From Ephydatia muelleri (lineage: Eukaryota; Porifera; Demospongiae; Spongillida; Spongillidae), in contig JABACO010000013.1 in the NCBI GenBank assembly GCA_013339895.1, positions 7,313,890 through 7,377,889 of the forward strand: a DNA stretch of 64,000 bases. Reading direction: 5' to 3'. The first letter of the stretch is position 1. Each line of letters begins with the position of its first letter. Below are positions 62,826 through 64,000 of this stretch, in pieces. Below the pieces are notes generated by a model that saw only the letters and a list, made by a program, of their open reading frames with translations, did not search any database and was not told the DNA's origin. The translations under genes and the position numbers were made by a program.

Positions 62826-64000
62826 GCTTCTATTTTCTCACTGTACTTAGGGTGAGCAAAATTTGAATCTTGTCTGGTTTATTATGAAAGAAATGGGGAT
62901 TCAAACTCCAAGTCTGGCAAGGGTGAAATCATTTAAGCTGCCCCACATTCAGCCACCAATTCAGGTAGTTATTAGCAATGAAATCTATATTATTCCATGA
63001 TCCATTATTCGTATTGGGTATTTTCTTTCAGCACCTCAGTCGTAAGGAAATCCCCCTTTTATAGCACACCCTTGAGTGCAGTTCTGCGTTTATGTCTCGG
63101 ACGTTGTGACTTAGCTACTGCAGTGGCACGCTATCCAATGCACGTGGAAGGTAGATTCACGTAAGTTTATTTTGTCAATTGGTGAATATATAGTACCTGA
63201 GATTTCTTTAGTGAAATGTTTCATGGGAGACGCTGGTGGTGCGATCAAAGATTTTTTGCACCAATGGCTACCCTCATGGATGGTCAATCTATATTTGTGC
63301 GAGACTGTATCACCTTTAACCATCCAATGGGTGACATTGTGAAGGGAGTAGTAGTAAAGTTTTTCCAAAAGGTACATGTGTGTAGGAAATACATGAAATG
63401 CATCACTTTTTGTTTGTTGGTAGGACAACTCGGTAGATCTATTAGCAGAAATTGATGTCCTTGCCAATCTTCAGCAGTTTCAATATCTAGTACCCGACAC
63501 AACAGCTACGCATCTTTCTTCGGATACCGTGATTTTATGTGAAACAATAGTGCTATCTGTGTTCAGTATTTTAGGAACTGTTGAACGCCCTGAGGACATC
63601 ATCAAGTGGACTCCTCCTGGAATGTTTTCTCGTATTGATGTAGAGGTAGGCCTTGTGTAATGAGAATTAAGATGGTGAATTACATGTATATGTATTAGGA
63701 AATCACAAAGTACTTCGCTCCTCACCATCTTGAAGCAAAAGCAATGGGGATGCCTGTTGTTATGCTGCCTCTAGTTCTCTTTGCTGATGATACAAGTGGC
63801 AACCGAAGCAAAAAGTGGCACAAGCTGGAGTCGTGGTTTTTAAGGCTTGCTGGTTTGCCAAGTGATTTAGCTTCATGCCTTGAAAATATTTTTTTTATTT
63901 GCACATCTGACAAATTGTCAGCTCGGGAGTTAGGAAAACCTATTGTAGAGGAGCTTGCTATGCTGGAAAATGAAGGGATTGAGGTGTACGATGCTTTTCG
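62144..64000 (+). CDS. zinc-finger transposase-like protein, 5' part, runs off the right edge
   Basis: Eight exons: 62144-62156, 62213-62352, 62421-62651, 62851-62964, 63032-63160, 63212-63371, 63424-63645 and 63699-64000 (open). The first two join to MDSNFYSCDLCGETFLYKCK, YKRHLESPSH, a C2H2 finger. An acidic linker (SDGSAIGDDEILESDHESDS) and a hydrophobic segment (KLFSLLFILVNSP) follow, the same order as the 1000-aa transposase at 46290. Exon 5 is one base too long: in the C5 run at 63052-63056 the frame breaks (stop TAG), while the rest, STPLSAVLRLCLGRCDLATA and VARYPMHVEG, continues in the next frame. Exon 8 has LPLVLFADDTSGNRSKKWHK and LAGLPSD...ICTSDKLSA, a pattern seen in Tnp2-like transposases of fungi and cnidarians (from memory). 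Either the copy is lightly damaged or the extra C is a sequencing error. Confidence 0.7.
62685..62823 (+). repeat. TG-rich and (TGTA)n microsatellite in an intron
   Basis: Mixed GTGTGTGCGTGCG run followed by about eleven TGTA units (62779-62823), all inside the intron between exons 3 and 4 of the zinc-finger transposase. Confidence 0.92.

Overview
This is a gene-sparse, repeat-rich eukaryotic window that reads as an early-branching metazoan, most likely a sponge. The evidence is: GT-AG introns, TATA boxes 50-80 bases before start codons, AATAAA signals, a sialate O-acetylesterase-like gene, remnants of the minor-spliceosome gene RNPC3, a sushi-domain secreted family, and abundant decayed transposons (Merlin-like, CACTA/Tnp2-like, non-LTR elements with a C-terminal nuclease, and a Ulp1-protease/PHD element). 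The species cannot be fixed from sequence alone, and no database search was possible.

Layout. 1-358: 5' part of a minus-strand gene running off the left edge. 0.4-4.7 kb: non-coding, with a MITE-like element, minisatellites and long G/C runs. 4.7-8.65 kb: graveyard of one non-LTR retrotransposon family (reverse transcriptase plus nuclease-like 3' ends, at least four copies in both orientations). 9.7-17.0 kb: an eight-exon sialate O-acetylesterase-like gene whose active-site motifs have been replaced. Its introns hold a histone H3 fragment and a 2.8-kb 38-bp minisatellite. 16.7-28.5 kb: an unequal segmental triplication made of the esterase last exon, an acidic sushi-domain secreted protein gene (three open copies), a roughly 0.9-kb repeat (four copies), a decayed unknown gene and RNPC3 pseudogene pieces.

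28.5-35.8 kb: two abutting near-perfect palindromes, another retroelement nuclease ORF flanked by exon-like tandem repeats, a degenerate receptor-tyrosine-kinase fragment and pyrimidine-rich tracts. 35.8-38.2 kb: an orphan 211-aa gene followed by a complete two-exon Merlin transposase. 39.6-45.7 kb: a 154-bp satellite of about 40 units, ending exactly at a putative 3' splice site and terminal exon.

46.3-50.6 kb: a 1000-aa Tnp2/CACTA-like transposase, head-to-head with a six-exon coiled-coil accessory gene. 51.2-52.7 kb: second copy of the 211-aa gene, bounded by inverted repeats. 52.7-57.0 kb: a 4.3-kb decayed element with GAAATC-rich ends encoding a zinc-finger-like protein, a transposase-like fragment, a Ulp1-type cysteine protease and a PHD finger. 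57.4-60.1 kb: a repetitive basic protein remnant, a Pro/Arg-Gly-rich ORF, a 274-bp hairpin and a truncated Merlin copy. 60.9-64.0 kb: a second head-to-head unit, with a five-exon 284-aa gene diverging from an eight-exon zinc-finger transposase that runs off the right edge.

The strongest candidates for undescribed biology are the two independent head-to-head transposase/accessory pairs with the same architecture, the Ulp1-PHD element, the 211-aa protein with its own inverted repeats, the apparently dead esterase, and the two tandem arrays that each carry splice-site-like sequence in every unit.
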